Below, piece after piece: positions 13,227 through 28,650 of a stretch of DNA of 64,000 nucleotides; position 1 is the stretch's first letter; every line of letters starts with the position of its first letter. The DNA comes from Paralvinella palmiformis (Eukaryota; Annelida; Polychaeta; Terebellida; Alvinellidae): contig JAODUP010000026.1 of the NCBI GenBank assembly GCA_025642065.1, positions 1,202,501 to 1,266,500 of the forward strand. Reading direction: 5' to 3'. The translations under genes and the position numbers were made by a program. The notes under the pieces are model-generated. The model was not told where the DNA came from and did no database searches. It saw only the letters and a program-made list of their open reading frames with translations.

Positions 13227-14965
13227 AACACACGCACGCACAGACACAGAGAGAGGGGGGAGGGGGGCCCTCGTAAATAAAACACCCTAACAATATTACT
13301 GTTCAAGTTAAAGACAAAAAATCATTTCCTGTATTGATATTCGTGTTGGTTAATGTTTTCATCATTAAAAACTACCCTCATTAATCTCCATTATGGAGAA
13401 AATAGTCTTGAGTCTATCCGTTGTGTAATATTAGTTATTAGACACCTCACACAATATCGGCTTAAATGTCACACGTACTTAACAAAGAGAAGTCATTTCC
13501 TCGCCGCAACAGCAACGGGGTAACCGAATAAAAAACACACAAAAAACACACATCGGCACAGGGTGGCTATCTCACAGATTACAAAACACACACACAAACA
13601 CATCATCATCACGGACAAATACGGCAGTGTTAGGAATCGCAAAACAATGACTAGCTCGTCAGGTGCGCAATTTGAAGTTTAAAGCTATTCTCTTCTGAGC
13701 TGACGAAATCCGAGCCACAATTTATTGGGTATTGAGGTCGTGAAAGGAAGGCATTATTCGGCCGCAGTATTAATTGCTTAATTAGAAGCGTCTGCCGTCA
13801 GAAGAAACGCGGAAGAAATAAAATGGATGACCAGAAAAAAAAACCTTGGATAAAATCCAACAAACGGCCAGATGATGAATGTGGGATAAAGAATTCGAGT
13901 AAAACAATCAAGATTTCTTCATTAACTGATTAACTGACATTCAGAAGTCAACGCCTACAGTCAATTACGAACATAAATATAAACTGCATATACGCATCAC
14001 GGAGCAAATAAAGCGCACAGATATATTATAATTTATTAAATCATCAAAATAATAATATTTTTATTATTATTTCGTTATCCGATGTAATACCTTACTAATT
14101 ACCTACAAGCCTATCACAAACACACCAATAATGCGACTTGGAACACCTTAACGAGTTTCTTCTAGAAACAGACATACTGTTATGTGGGTACCTGGCGACA
14201 TATGATGTAACACTAATAGCTGATAGACACGTATAGGAGTATGTGTGAAGGCACGTTCACATATACGAACACACAGATACGCCAACACATAAACAAAATA
14301 ATTTTTTAAATATTTATTTACCTGGTTCCTTCTGTTTTCTAACTTGGAACGTTCGTAAAGTTGCGCATTACGCAGCCCTATACCACAAAATGCCAGATAC
14401 GAAGCAAAGACCTGAAAAGATACAAATGATATTCCTCTTGTATACGCGTGTACGATTATGTTTGGTGAATAGATCAAACGGGTAAGTTGAAAATTTAACC
14501 TCTTTCTGTGTACAGTCATCGCTAAGTTACTAAAAGTGGATGGTTGCTTTTAAGCCATGTTCCTGGTCACACTTGACACACACACCCTTGATACATACAT
14601 CCTGGTCTCACTTGACGTTTACAAGGCAAAGAGCCAATTCTCAGAGAATGATCCCACAAACACAGGTAAAATCAGTCAGATTCAATCTCACAATCTAGAG
14701 GTTATAAGTTATTAGAGTATCCCAATAATGGATTGGATCAGTAAACTTGGAAGCAAATGTTTCCTGTCGATGATGAACTTGACTGCGCGCGTGTGTTTTT
14801 GTTTTAGGATACGTATATAGTGGCACTGGCTCAGAACATCAACATCTAAACATCCTTTGAGACCGATACTTCCATAAATCTATACATAAATAAGTGTTTG
14901 TGCGTGCGTGTGTAATTTAGAAACAACATATTGTTTGTTAGAGGTGGACACATAAGTGAATGACC

Positions 14966-15009
<44 letters not shown>

Positions 15010-15436
15010 CTCTCTCTCTCTCTCTCTCTACTCCCTCAGACACAGGCTACGTGATCTCACTCATATATTAAGCACGCTCTATATGATAACCCGTACTTTT
15101 CATGTGATCTGATGGCATTATATCTAATATCAGATAACTGACAGCGTACAAAATGTACTCTCAATGATGACACCTTCCTATGAAAGGACATCCATCATGC
15201 TACGTTTAGGACATCAATATATCAGCTCTTATTCCTAACAAGCAAGACTCTTTTGTAAAATATATTTCATTAAATGCATTACAGTTTCTTTCTTATTTAG
15301 AAAAAAACCCCTCCCGCTCTTTATTTTATAAAGTATAAATATATTAACAAATAAAAAATAACCCTCTCTTTTTATTTTTAGAAATTATAAATATATTATC
15401 AAATAAAAAATAACTCGCTCTCTTTATTTTTATAAA

Positions 15437-15480
<44 letters not shown>

Positions 15481-17677
15481 TAACAAATAAAAATAATAAT
15501 CTTTTTATTTTTTATAAATTATTAATATATTAACAACTGGACAGTAAAATAGAAAATGTATTTTTTCACATAACCACCCCCCGCCCAGCTTTATCCATAC
15601 ACACCACAAACCAGGACGCTAGATAGGCTCTGTTGGCCGTGAAATATTAAGGCCCCCCCCCCTCCTCCAATATCTCTGAAGTTTGGAGCTGATATTGTCA
15701 CTAGATACATGTAATTTGATACATGGCTTCATCTTCCATTCTTCATTGATACCAATTTTGGTTGTGTAACCATTTACAGGCAACCAGACTGCATCCGTTA
15801 TACCCAAAAATAGCACTGACAGCCATACCCGATTGTATGATCTATAACTGGTCACAGGATAAGACAAGAAACAAAGTCCCCCACCACCACCATGAATATA
15901 TATTTATTTCTGATTAATCACGACAGACGAGATAATGTACATCTTCGCTGCCTCTTTCTTGTCTCAGTGTTAGGGAGCGTCGGAATGCAGCGTGAATGGA
16001 CAGTAAACAAATCGGTAGATCTTATCACGATCTGGATATTACACACGGCATCCAACCAGTGATGACGACAATCAGTATCCAGAAAATCTTATTATTGGTC
16101 AATTTGTTAACGTCAAAGAAATGCCACCATTATTCTAGGTTTCGTTCAAACGCTTCCAAAGTGTAGCTTTAACGCCAGTGACAACACATACCGGCTGAGA
16201 TGAATGTCTGGATCACTGTCTGTGTCAATAAACAAAAGACAATCCAGAATGCCGAGCTCTGTTTGTGCCAACAAACACAGACGTAACGCTGGATGACGCG
16301 CCGTCTGTGCGAACAAACACAGACGTAATATTAGATGACGCGCCGTCTGTGCCAACAAACACAGACGTAATATTGGATGACGCGCCGTCTGTGCCAACAA
16401 ACACAGACGTAATATTGGATGACGCGCCGTCTGTGCCAACAAACACAGACGTAACACTGAATGACGCAGTCTGTGCCAACAAACACAGATGTAACACTGG
16501 ATGACGCGCCGTCTGTTCCAAAAACACAGACGTAAATGCTGGATGACGCACCGTCTGTTCCAAAAAACACAGACATAACGTTGGATGACGCACTGTCTGT
16601 GCCAAGAAGAAAAACACAAACAAAGGCCATTCCTTCTGTTCACAAGTCTACCCGCTGTGATGGACAGAATAATTTGTTGACAGAAGTACACGACAATTAC
16701 AAGAAATGTGTCGCCATAAAACAGGAAAAGCAACGGAGCCGCTGGGACTGAAAAGCCACATTGATAACAAGCTGCTAAATATAGCAACATTCTTAGGTAA
16801 AAGAAGCAACCATTAGCGCCACTTTAATAAAACATAAACACACTCAGAGGGAGATAGTGCGCGCGCGCGCGTGTGTCTGTGTGTGTGCGCGCGCGTGTTA
16901 AAGAGAATGTAATTGCTCCAGGTAGATCAATAATATAAAGGAGAGCATCTTCTGAACAAAGCTCATAAATCTACTGAGCCATTGACTAACCGAACAATAG
17001 AGCTCGTGGCTCTGATGATGGATGACACGTGGTGTCATCCCAGCGTCACAACATTTTCCACACCAATTCAGACGTCAATTTGTTACGCTACGACATCGTG
17101 GGTAAGGCGACCAAACGATATGGGCCTAAAAATGGCGTGACTGCACTTTATAAATTGTTCAGCATCCCAGAGAAGAAGCGACAAACAAACAAGATAAGAT
17201 ATACTTTATTAACCCGTGAATACAGGAATCTTCTTGTACTGACTTCTTGTACACGGCGAGACAGGAAGACGCAAATTTAAGACGCCACTGGCCAGGACCA
17301 CCGAATTAGCAACCAAAACTCCATCTAAACAGATCGGGTTCGACTCGGAGTACATCTCGGACTTCTACCAGAATGCGTTAAATTATAACAGCAATGAAGG
17401 ACATGGTGTTTGTTTTTGGGGATGTTGTTTACCTTTAAGGTAGTGATAGTTCGACAATAAATAATGACGGTTGGAGGAAGCTCTGATGTAACTCACAATG
17501 AAGGAGAGATAAAGGTCGTTAAGACTTGAAGGGGGGGGGGAAAGGTCATCAATAGAGAAACAACACGTAGTTATGATATAATATTATCTAGTATATTCAT
17601 TAAGTAATATAAATAAAGACACCAAGACTTAATGGCATACTATGTAACTTATAAATTTATCAATATCTTTAGATACA

Positions 17678-17712
<35 letters not shown>

Positions 17713-19001
17713 TTATTATTATTATCAAGCAATTTCATCGTACAACGCCTTTTAATGGCTACTGCTGGTATTAGTGATCTATTAAATCATTACTATCATC
17801 ATCATCATCATCATCATTACATTGTGACCAAGATGTACATACTAGTCTCTATTCAAATGATATATGAAAGCAATTTCATGACAAATGCACAAAAGATTCC
17901 AACAATTTCGGGTTATTCAAAAATATCATATTAAACTAATTAACAATGTTGTGCGATATATCGACCAAGTGCGTAGGGCTTAGCAACATATCATCAAAAA
18001 AGTCATTTAAATATTGCCTTCAAACACACAAAGACATTAGCTCGGGTTTACATTTTGAGCTTAAAAATCCCATTAAGTATATTTGAAACTTGGCGCGCGA
18101 GTCATAAAATGAACTAAGCACCTTATTACCGCATACGACAGATTAACATCAAATCGCGGCTAATTAACTACTTCATGATTTATGTCGAGTTCATTTCAAA
18201 TATGGAAGTACTAACAATATATCTCACATCTACGAAGAGTTACCAAAAATTCCGCAATCGTGTTTAGCTCATCACAGCTACCCAGAAGTAAACAGAACAT
18301 CCCAAAGGTCATAACCTTTTGACATTGGCCACCATTTATTAGACGACTTTAGTGTTATATGTTGAATGTATAAGGTCGTGAAGCCATTCATCATAATATG
18401 GAGCTAAACTGGAAGAAAACCGTTTCTTATTTTACTATGATTTTAAGCCAACATTTAACGATCCTGGATATACTGGATCAAGGATTCGAGACTTACATAT
18501 GCGTGTGGCATAAACTTCGGCAAGTTTAATAAACTTGTATTATGTCAAAGTGGTATAGAATAGTGTCTATATGTTATGATAATTCAATTTAGCAATAGCT
18601 AGGTAGATAATTGTGTTTTAGTTTTTTTCTCCAAAGGTAAATCTATTTCGGTAAGAGATTATAATGAACTCTTTTAGATATATAGATACAAAATACAGGC
18701 ATTAATCATCTTCGTATGACTGTCTAATAGAACCGTTAATGATCGATTGCGGAGAGAAAACTAGTGCGTGTCAGTGGTTTAATGAGCTCTCTCTCTCTCT
18801 CTCTCTCTCTGGGCGGCTGCGTGGTCTAGCTGGTAGCGGGTTGCACCACAGCTCACTACCCCCTTAGTGCGAATCTCGGGTAGGTATATCTGAAGGGTTG
18901 TTTCATCTTTGACTTCGCTTCATTACCTTTGGAGGTCGCTGGCAGATTTAGCCTACCATGGGCACAAAAGTAGCCCTAAAACGTTATCATCATCATCATC
19001 A

Positions 19002-19061
<60 letters not shown>

Positions 19062-22000
19062 CAGCAATCCATGCTCAAACTGCTACAGAATAGAACAAGA
19101 CCGAAATCCGGAACATTAGGTTCACACCAATAACGCCATGACACAAAACCCTTCACCATTTCAATCGCCATCCTAAATCGCTGAATGATCCAGAATGTCA
19201 ACGATTGAATCTTAAAAAAGAAGGGCCACATGATCCTGTCACATGGAATCAGCTTAAGTTCCACAATAACGTTGGAAGTCTTCTATAATAATGATAATAA
19301 ATCGGGTTAAATATCATAAATATCTTAAGGTTATCATGACAACAGATGGAAGAAGGATGGAAACCCGAGTCCGTTTTAGAAGGATGGAAACCCGAGTCCG
19401 TTTTAGAAGGATGGAAACCCGAGTCCGTTTTAGAAGGATGGAAACCCGAGTCCGTTTTAGAAGGATGGAAACCCGAGTCCGTTTTAAATTAAGCATTCTG
19501 TTCCAGTAAAGTATGGCTCAAAATCATGTCTTTATTGATTTGCAGTTTGATTGCGGTGAGAAAATAAAAGGTCAAACTGTATCTAATAAATTATCATACA
19601 ACATTGTATTATTCAACAAAAAAAACCTGTATTTGTTTAGCCGACGTCTGACGTCATACGTCGTCTATTTTACAGTCCCTCGTCGCCTATTTAACCCGCA
19701 GAAAATCGGTCGGCTACTTTGGTTTTGGCGAAAAAGTGGCCTCGAATGAACAAAATACTCCATCGTTGTTCAACTTTTTCAGGGGAGAGCCCCTACCCCC
19801 CCCCCCCTTTCAATGGAGAAGGGCCACTACTGTGTTAGTGTGACTACCACTACCATGCCATCCCTCCCCCTCCCGGCGTCCACACCTCCCTCAAGCAACG
19901 CCCCGGCAATGGCGTCGCGGTGTTTTTACAGTCCACCACAGCTGAGCTCCTGCCTACTTTCTGTAATGGGGTCTTCTAGTTTTACTCTATTCCCTACTGA
20001 AAAGGATGATGTATGAACAAGTAGAGATTTGGAATTAATGGCCTATGTCATGTGTTTTATAATAAACTACTTCACAGTTTATTTATTTTTTGTTGATCAG
20101 ATCTCTTCTGTCGTGATGATCAGTCTTATACGTGATAATCAGTGTTATACGTGATACTGATAATCAGTGTTATACGTGATACTGATAATCAGTGTTATAC
20201 GTGATACTGATAATCAGTGTTATACGTGATACTGATAATCAGTGTTATACGTGAAAATTTTCAGTGTTTATACGTGATACTGATAATCAGTGTTATACGT
20301 GATACTGATAATCAGTTTTATACGTGATACTGATAATCAGTGTTATACCTGATACTGATAATCACTGTTATACGTGACAATCACTGTTATACGCGTAATT
20401 TAAATTATTTTCAGAGTAATGTGTACTAAACTGCTACACAGTTTTAGAACTGATTAATTTAATTCTCCGCTAATAGCCATTCTATTCGTTATTATATGTG
20501 ATATTAATATTGATATTTCGATTTTATACTGCTATCATATCTATATATATTTTCTACTCAGACCAGTGCCCACACAAAAAAAACACTATTTTGGAATTTT
20601 GCATAAAAACAAATGGGGATCTCTTATAAATTTGAGGGCTGATTTCTTCCTCAAACAATGGAGCTACAATATTACGGCCTATAATTTAAGACTTCAACGT
20701 GGGACCTAACTATAAATAAACTTAAAATTTTGAATATATGAAAGAATAATCTCCTACTACCTAATGCTGTACGGTGAGGGCTGGGATTAAAATACCAAAA
20801 GCTTCTGCGGCCAATGAGCATACAGAAGCTCATGCTCTAAACACACTTGGAGATGATTTTTATGTGCGTGTGTGCGTGCGTGCGTGCGTGTGTGTGATGC
20901 TAGAACCTGTCTCCCCGACCACCTTTACTGTTCGGTTACTTCTCTTAAATTACCATTATATAAAACATTACAATACAGTATATTTTAGTGTGCGTGCGTC
21001 TTTGTTTGTGTGTGCGTGCGTGCGTGTGTGCGTGCACCTGCCGAAGATGAGGTCCTATTATAACACACTAACACGTTTATATTGACAGTCACCTGCCGCC
21101 GTTCTGATAAAAACAATTCTAGAGACATGTCCCACAGCGTAACATCTATTTAGCTTAGTGTCTGACATTCCATCGCTAAAATAAGATAATCTTAAAGCAA
21201 AAAGATCGCTATCCGACTGGAAAATATATAACATCAATGAGCTGATACGAGCCCGACTTCCCGAACTGATGCCAACGTTTTTAACACAAACAGATCATTT
21301 AGTCCCATCACCTATTGTCTTCCGTCACATGAAAGCAACCTATTTCAGGTTAGGCAATTCGCAGTGTGTCGAAACAAAACGAATAAATAACATCAACTAT
21401 ACCTATAATATTGGATTTGTTATTATACGCGTATGTCCGAGCATACCTTGTCAACATCGGTGTGATAGATAACAGTTAAGGTGTTATCGGCTAACACAGG
21501 GCTAACCCATCAACAACAATAACAACAACACTAACATATACGTGGCTATCCAGTAATGAGTCCTGTAACCATTCGACAATAACACATATATAAGGTGTTA
21601 TCAATTAATGAGCACGTCACACCTCCTCCGAGGCAATGCATTGTTAATGAAAATATTGCCATTTACGGCCATTTTTATCCACGCAGTAGATTAAATTGAC
21701 CTAGCGACCATCTCCAAAGGTAAAGGTAAGAAAATGAAAGATGTAATACCCTTCAAACATAGCCCAGCTGAGGTTTAAATCCAGGTGTCATAGACATTTG
21801 TGGTATTTTACATTATCAGTAATGCCATGCAGTCATCCATAAAGGATTTTCGATTGAAGGGATGAACTATATAATATTTTAATAAAAAAATTCCAAATAT
21901 TCTGGTGACTAAATGTATTGATGAAATCTAACAAAAAACTAAATTTATGAAAAAATCAATATATATCCAAACTCAGATATATGTAGGCTTTGGCATGATT

Positions 22001-23319
22001 CACAAAACGTTCTTATAATTTAAAGCACAGCCACTGTGGGATGAGCTATAATTTAGCAAGTAAACATTACATTTTAGCTAATAATTCATGAAACAGCTAA
22101 TGAATGTGAATCAGAATAATTCATGACTCATGAAATTTTTCTGATTCATGAATGCAGTTTAGCAATAATTCACGAACATTTTATTGACAATTTTTCTGCC
22201 TTGATTAAGGTGTTTGCGAACTTGTGTGGTTTGTCAAATGTCCATCAGTGGCTCATGAGTAGTTCGTGCGCCGAGGTACATAAACTTAGACCATGAACAA
22301 AGTAGGTAAGTGTCCATGAACAGTTCATCGTGTGATCACCTTGACATTTCACCAAAGAAAACACCCTAAACGCAGAGGCAACGTTGAGTTCAGTTTAGCC
22401 GTCAAGGCGCTTATTGCACCTGGTACATATGATCAAGTGAGACATATCCCACAAACACAGGTATGAGCCAGATCTGAACCAACAACCCTAAGGTTTATAG
22501 TACAGCACTCTACCCACCATGCCGCACAACCTAAAAAGAAGCTATACAGAAAATAGCAAAAGAACCTACAACTTGAGAGCGAATGGCTCGTGTTAACCGT
22601 AATCTTGTTAATGCAATAAAAAAACTGTAATATTATATATTTAATTCCTCCAACCAAAAATTACCGTCGTAACAGTGTAGTCATAGGATGATAATAAGAT
22701 TTCGTAAAATGTCATAATTTAACAAAACATAACAAAGCTGAATTTAATTTCTAACAATACGGCCTCAAAGGAAATGATATACGAAAAACATCAACGAAGG
22801 AAGACATTAATATGGTGACTCGTTGCTAAGTATAAGCATCAGTGTTGTTGCTTTTGTAAGCTTCGCATATTGTTATAGGTGCGTCAGGTAATATACACAC
22901 ATCCCGGATATGATCATACCAATTAACAATCCGGATCACCCGATGAACGCTAATGGATGGATTAATAACATCAACTAAGATGTCTTCCTGTATCACGATG
23001 ACGTCGAGGCGAAGATCCGAGTCAGAACGAGATCAATACGAACGAAAAACATAAAATGGCTTTTCTCAAGTCTTTATGAAGGAGAAGGTTTTAACCAGAC
23101 GTCTACACGAAGAAATTTATTCGTGTGTATTTTTGCAGTGTGCAAAAAGGCACTGGCACAGATAATCGGATATCGTGAATATTATCTCCAGATGATTAAT
23201 CATCGGAGTGATATACGTGTCGTGTCTCATCTGTCCCATGTATGTGTGGGAGGAGAGAGTATATTGGCTGGGGGTGGATCAGTGGGTGAGTTGGTATTGT
23301 GCATGCTCACTTATACACA

Positions 23320-23350
<31 letters not shown>

Positions 23351-23769
23351 GCAAAGACACACGCAAACACTTTTTTAAATTCATGGCAGTTCTACAGAAG
23401 GTTAGTCAGGAATGAAGACCTAGGATGTGCACATCAAGAATGTCCAAAATCCAGAATGTGCAAATGATGAACTTCAGCCTGAGACTTACCACATTATACT
23501 GCTTACACACGCACGCGCACGAACACACGCGATGATGATGACTGGTGTTTTGCGGCCACTTTTGTGCACAATTGGTAGGCTAAATGGCCCGACCAACCGA
23601 CCTCCAAAGGTAACGAAGCAAGGTCAAAGATTAAACACCATTCAGAAATGCCCATGCCGAGATTCGAACTCAGGTGGTAGTTATCTGTGGTTCAACGCGC
23701 TACCAACTAGACCACGGAGGCGCCCCCCCCCCACACAAACAAGAAACAAACAAATTCAAGTAACGTGAG

Positions 23770-23809
<40 letters not shown>

Positions 23810-24194
23810 AGCCTGTACTTATTGGGAATTGCTCAGATCCTTGCCGACAACAACAATTCTCCCAGAAACTGCACATCGTCTTAGTCGCTTTTATATCCTT
23901 CTAAATAATACCACTCCATCATTGCCATCTTTGATCAACTCCGATCTTCATCAGGATCCGACATCGAGCCACAGAAGTGTCTAGGTCGACCCGACGTTCA
24001 TCCTCATCTCCCCCCCCAACGATCATCCTAATTTAATTTAGACACCAGTCCCATCTAATCCATCTTCTTGTCTGGACACCGCATCTTCGGCTGCCTTAAT
24101 CTGATCTTTGTTTCCCTCTCTCAGATCCACAACCCGCCGACCCAACATTTACCGAGCCAGTCTTCCCTGGGGAGGGAGGGTGTAATATCATATA

Positions 24195-24231
<37 letters not shown>

Positions 24232-27200
24232 CGTGATTGTTATTACGTTTTGTAGTACACAGACCACTGTAAACGTATTACCGATATTATCTGATAATTA
24301 ATGATCCCCTTCCCCTTATATTGAACTTAAGCAGCCGATATTTGTATGAAGGTTAGTGATGCTGGTGTAAACTTTAGCCAAAAAAGTCAAACATTTAGAG
24401 ATATATTTGGCAATCATATGAAAACGGACAGGTGAATAAAATATGTGCGTCAGGGGGCATACTTCTACTTAAACGTTAAACATCAAACTTTGAGGGAATT
24501 GTTTGATCAGGACAGGTTTTTCTTGTTGTCGTACACACATATTTCCAACCGCTACCGTTCCAGAGTTAGAAAAATATTTACTCACCTTAGTAAACCCTGG
24601 GCTAGTAAAACATATTTAACATCCACCAGCGAAAACATATTTTCCTCGTCAGGTCAAAGAAAGAATTTACTAGCCCGAACTTTTGGACTACAGAAGTGAA
24701 CTCATTCACTTCTGTAGTATACGTCACAGATCTTAACCTAGCACTCTGAAAACAGTCACCCGGAACACTCCAACAATATGACTGTATACATATTAAGCAG
24801 TCATAAAGTCAATCGCTATCAGTCAAACAGAATGTTTGCTATGACTGTCTTAATAGTCTGTGGGGCCGGGCTATAAAACGTTTAATGTAGCTAGCTCCAG
24901 ACTTAATCTAGGTCGGTTTATAGCCAAAACCACGGAAACACACAGTCATCCAGTTACATACCGACCATCTGTGATATTTTGAAGATGAACTTGGGCCATT
25001 CTCAAGTCGCATCTTACATCAAAGTGATACATCATTTAGTATATATATATCTGGCACAATCCAGACTGTCATTTCTGTAACCTTCTAATGTTTACAAAAA
25101 GCGCTACAACTCAGGTGTATTATAAAACACTACTTATATTAACTATGTTTATTTGACCTTAATATTAAATTATCTTGTCAGATTAATAATAATAATAATA
25201 ATAATATATATTTTAAAAAGTGTCCTTATTAAATTTTATTTACTCAGTCTTCATAAACATACTGATCGTGCAGTGGTCAGTGAACTTTACAGAACGCTTC
25301 CAGGTTGTGGGTTCGTATCTCAGCGAATGACGTATCCCAGAAGTGACCAGTGCCAAGACTAAACAAACCACTGACTAAAAAACACGAAGGTTCGAGTGGT
25401 TTAAAAATGTTTTTGGAAATCTTAAATATACATTATTATTACTATTATTACTGTTACAATTGTTATTATTATTTAACATCATCTTACTTCTAGGTCAAGT
25501 TCTCGGAGGGTTACAAAATTGGCTGGGATATAACAAGAGAAAAAACTGTAGAACCAGTCCAACTGTACTGTCACAACATCTAATATATGTCCAACTATAC
25601 ACTATATTGTCAAAGACATCCAGTATATGTCCAATTGTACACTGTACTGTCAAAAACAACCAGTATAGGTCCAGCTGTAGATTGTGCTATCAAAAACATC
25701 CAATATATGTCCAGCTGTACACTGTACTGGCAAAAACATCCAGTATAGGTCCACCTGTAGATTGTACTATCAAAAACATCCAGAATATGTCCAGCTGTAG
25801 ACTGTACTGTCAAAAATATCCAGTATAGGTCCAACTGTAGATGGTACTGTCAAAAAGATCCAGTATAGGTCCAACTGTAGATTGTACTGTTAAAAAGATC
25901 CAGTATAGGTCCAACTGTAGATTGTACTGTTAAAAAGATCCAGTATAGGTCCAACTGTAGATTGTACTGCTAAAAAGATCCAGTATAGGTCCAACTGTAG
26001 ATTGTACTGTTAAAAAGATCCAGTATAGGTCCAACTGTAAACTGTACTGTCAAAGACATTCAGTATAGGTCCAACTGAACACTGTTTTGTCAAAGACATT
26101 CAGTATAAGTCCAGCTGTAGACTGTACTATCAAAAACATCCAGTATAGGTCCAGCTGTAGACTGTACAGTCGGTCCATCTAGTAATCTGCTCTGTTATAA
26201 AGACCAGCTGGCTGGATAGTTGATCCAGGAGAACTGTAGAACCAGCTGGACAATAATTCCAGGAGCACCGCAAAATGAATCCATGAATAATAAATAGACA
26301 GTCTATAGAATCAGTTGTAGGTTATTATCAGTTGCCCATCCAGCTGTGATATTGCTAATAATTTAATACCTTGGAGCCGTTTATCACGTGGGTACTCCCT
26401 GAAGAGATAGGTTGATCACACCAAAGCAGCGTATTAAAGAATTAAAGATCCCACAGGTAACACATGGTTTCTACAGCCAAAGAAATATTATTTTCCAGGA
26501 CATTTCCAGGACAAATTACCATTTTCCAGGACAAACTATACAAGATTTAAAGGTAATAAATCAAGATATGTGCGAAAAGGTATATCATATTTATTCAATT
26601 TATGATCGATTATTAATTTTATTTATACTACAGCCTCCACCTCAGCCCTTCTAGCTGTCTGATCCACCCACTTTTATTTAAATTTTAACTAACAAGACTA
26701 TGTACCATGCAAGTTCTCTTTCTTTTTTTCTACAATCGAAGTTTTCTTCTACAGGCAAAATATTTATGCACCAGCTTTTTTTTTCTAAGTGGATTTTTTC
26801 ACAAGCTATATTTTTTACCAATGATATTTCCTGATTTGAATTGTGGGCGTCTCCGTGATCTAGTTGATAGCGCGTTGGACCAAATATCACTAACACCTGA
26901 GTTCGAATCTCGGCATTGGCATATCTGAAGGGTGTTTCATCTTTGACTTCGCTTCATTACCTTTGGAGGTCGCTCGGCCATTTACCCTAACACGTGCACA
27001 AAGGTGGCCGTAAAACACCAATCATCATCGTCATCCTGATTTTGTCAAATCCAAAGACATTTCCAAGACCTGGAAAATGTATTTCTTATTTTCCAGGTAT
27101 TCTAGGACGCGTGGGGACCCCGTAATATTGGAATTAGACAACACAACTCGCAGTTTCGTAGTTGAGCGCGATACCATCTGCGCCACGGAAACGGCTTAAC

Positions 27201-28161
27201 TGGAACGCTGAACCAGCCAATATACAAAATTGGTCGCATTGTTGAACCAGCCCAGTGTCTCACAGAACCAGCTCGATTAGCAGGTGTGACCTCCTGGCCC
27301 TCCCCCACCACCGTCAGGACGCCAATCGATCAGTGACGTCAAGGGAGGCTCACAAAAGACCTCACTACATCGAGGTCGGTACACATACACAATATAAACA
27401 GAGAAAAGGCCTTCAGGGCCATAACTTGTCTGAGTCAGGAATACAATAGCCACCACTTGTGATGTCTCGTTCATTAATGGCCATTCACAACTGAGTGCTA
27501 CAGCCTTTACATCACACGCGCGCGCGCGCACACACACGATCTCCAATCGAAGAAAGCAGTTCCCAAATCTCTTCTCAGACATCTGTGGTTCTGTTTATAG
27601 CTAACTCACCTTTTTTCTAAACTACATTTCATCCACGAATTCTACAACATCTAATATTTTTCACACACACACACACAACGTTTTAATCACACTGACGATG
27701 TTCAGCCGTCAACTGTAAACGCTAATCCAGTCTGTTCCACAGCTCTCAGTGTATACAACACGGCGCCATAAACTTATTTCTTTCATTTAGCGATCCCTGC
27801 ATGGGCGAAATATTTCAACAACCATGTGCTTCTGGCGCCAAATACAATCTCCCGATATTCAAAAACAAAAACAAACTTTATCTCTGTTTTGAAATACGTC
27901 TTTCGCCAGGATTTCGGCGATATTCGGTCGATTTTTCTGGATTTATATCGATGGAATTGGCACGTAAAATTCCCGCTTTAGAGTTTATTGCATAATTTCA
28001 CGAACGGGATTCAATAACAGAAAGTATAATTATAGTTCTAGGCGTGATGATGATGAAGATGATGATGATATTATTAATTGATGATAATATTAATTATAAT
28101 TGGATTTATATTATAATGAGAACTAATCGTAATCATAAATAGAAATTATTTGCTCACGTAC

Positions 28162-28192
<31 letters not shown>

Positions 28193-28595
28193 ATTGATCA
28201 ATGTAATTGATCTCACTGGTCTCTCTCTGAGAGAGAGGATATTATTTGTGGGTTTTCTGCCAGAGGCTTCAAGCTGGCCGACCGTAAATACACTACTAAT
28301 AGGGTTTAACAGACAGAGAGAGAGAGAGAGAGAGAGAGCGTGGTGCCTGAAGATAGCTCAACAAATACTACATTGTCTTTGAAGTTTGCGAACAATAAAA
28401 CATCTCCGTAATGAAGACTGACTGTCAGCTAATATTTAATTATACACAGGAAGTACAAGAATAACACTGGACATACTTCGTAGATGATTACACAACCGCT
28501 TGTACACACACACACACACACACACACATAGATCAGACATAACATGTCTCATTACACTAATGAATAATCTAGAAGTTTAATTTCACACACTGCTA

Positions 28596-28650
<55 letters not shown>

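Larger units (their letters stand above)
6193..14321 (-). other. Intron 3 of the PDE5-like gene (8.1 kb)
   Basis: It contains the 38-bp minisatellite at 6355-6556, a family A SINE with target duplication (9473-9685), the 16/48-bp minisatellite (9786-10290), a family D repeat (10371-10560) and compound microsatellites at 7798-7990, 10902-11007 and 13190-13270. Nothing coding was recognised; the 147-codon minus frame at 12439-12882 has no known motif. Confidence 0.6.

Noticed and set aside
16262..16610. Possible CRISPR-like array
   Set aside because: The units are repeated whole, with no unique spacers, and the host is an animal.
16146..16790. 214-codon minus frame and its neighbours
   Set aside because: The stop-free stretch is due to the 42-bp (14-codon) minisatellite; the ends show no domain.
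17029..17280. 83-codon frame with TLLTREYRN
   Set aside because: It may be retroelement-derived but no reverse transcriptase or other motif can be seen.
19813..20016. 67-codon frame in a GC-richer patch
   Set aside because: Low-complexity Ser/Pro/Thr peptide with no family resemblance; left unassigned.
24445..24699. 84-codon plus frame
   Set aside because: No known motif or clear splice context; ends at a hairpin.
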